From JBHHYN01 sp046757565 (GTDB taxonomy: Bacteria > Pseudomonadota > Gammaproteobacteria > Eutrophobiales > Eutrophobiaceae), in contig JBHHYN010000002.1 in the NCBI GenBank assembly GCA_046757565.1, positions 1 through 64,000 of the forward strand: DNA of 64,000 nucleotides, given 5' to 3'. Below, in pieces: positions 63,725-64,000 of this stretch. The notes under the pieces were generated by a model. The model saw only the letters and a program-made list of their open reading frames with translations, did not search any database and was not told the origin of the DNA. Made by a program: the position numbers and the translations under genes. How positions within the stretch are numbered: position 1 is the stretch's first letter; each line of letters opens with the position of its first letter.

Positions 63725-64000
63725 ATGACCCCGATAAGCCTGAAACTCATTCAGCAAGCCCGGATCCCAACGAAAAAACAGGTGGATAGTGTCTTACACT
63801 GGATTATTATCTTTCCCTGTCCCGTAGACAATATATCGGCGGAAAAATTTCCCTATGCCCGCCTACTGAACAGCCGGCGCGAACGTCTGGATAAGAAAAC
63901 ACCCGATTCTGAGCCTGTCACTACCGATCTGCCCAACGCCGCCGGCAGCCGTGTCGCCTTAGCCTGTCTTGAGCCTGACACGGAGGCGTTCAAATTGTTG
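63725..64000 (+). CDS. N-terminal part of a possible M17 leucyl aminopeptidase family protein
   Basis: The frame from the ATG at 63725 stays open for 92 codons to the window edge and is truncated there. The segment FPYARLLNSRRERL, then a TDLPNAAGSRVALACL stretch, is like the N-terminal non-catalytic domain of M17-type leucyl aminopeptidases of Gammaproteobacteria. The catalytic metal-binding domain would be outside the window, so the call is tentative. It is divergent from aceE, with 197 bp between their starts. Confidence 0.55.
   Translation, partial: MTPISLKLIQQARIPTKKQVDSVLHWIIIFPCPVDNISAEKFPYARLLNSRRERLDKKTPDSEPVTTDLPNAAGSRVALACLEPDTEAFKLL

Overview
The window looks like chromosomal DNA of a free-living gammaproteobacterium of roughly even base composition, probably near the Chromatiales/Thiotrichales-type sulfur or environmental lineages. 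This is inferred from gene content and order: fdxA near mutS, prmB-aroC, alaC-hom-thrC, recJ close to prfB-lysS, a 365-residue RF2 with the classic frameshift site, homodimeric aceE with aceF, and DUF4124 and Tad-pilus genes. No rRNA, tRNA, CRISPR array, prophage or intact transposase was seen. 

Layout. (1) 0-5.7 kb, minus strand: a DUF4124 exported protein, ferredoxin, a two-gene ABC exporter and mutS. (2) 5.75-18.9 kb, minus strand: one long, tightly packed Tad/Flp pilus operon. It runs from a short Flp pilin through TadG/TadE-like minor subunits, a CpaB with an unusual 40-residue repeat region, the RcpA/CpaC secretin, a TadA ATPase with an FHA-like N-terminus, TadB, TadC, DUF192, a TPR lipoprotein and a terminal TadE. 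No TadZ/CpaE and no prepilin peptidase gene lies in it. (3) 19.1-26.3 kb, plus strand: htpG behind a near-consensus sigma-32 promoter, a GAF/HD-GYP protein, prmB, aroC and an MFS transporter. (4) 26.3-37.3 kb: a signalling block with a PAS histidine kinase and receiver, an EAL/HDOD protein, an OmpR-type regulator with an Hpt/pseudo-receiver/PAS kinase, and a 1265-residue PAS/GAF/GGDEF/EAL protein. (5) 37.4-52.8 kb: mostly housekeeping genes (tldD, a nitrilase, alaC, hom, thrC, an RpfE-like gene, recJ, prfB, lysS) with a lone CheY-like receiver and two more GGDEF proteins. (6) 53-64 kb: an FMN-binding glutamate-synthase-family protein, argG, an alpha/beta hydrolase, an ExeA-type ATPase with FHA domain, a Nudix hydrolase, aceE-aceF, and the start of what may be an M17 aminopeptidase. 

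How parts may work together: the Tad operon and five proteins with c-di-GMP synthesis or hydrolysis domains suggest a surface-attachment lifestyle under c-di-GMP control. This is an inference from proximity, since no direct link is visible in the sequence. 

The most unusual non-coding signal is a set of intergenic arrays with a strict 7-bp period but different unit sequences (36-56, 22877-22904, 37266-37377, 41053-41094, 45102-45150, 51306-51355). Two abut or contain a start codon (hom, lysS). Other intergenic repeats are a 253-bp element with perfect 21-bp terminal inverted repeats, further copies of its end motif placed exactly after stop codons, a REP-like inverted repeat upstream of mutS, and an inverted repeat between aceE and aceF. 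The most unusual coding signals are the CpaB repeat region, a C-terminal motif shared by CpaB and a small exported protein, a four-cysteine insertion in threonine synthase, and several receiver domains that lack the phosphoacceptor aspartate.
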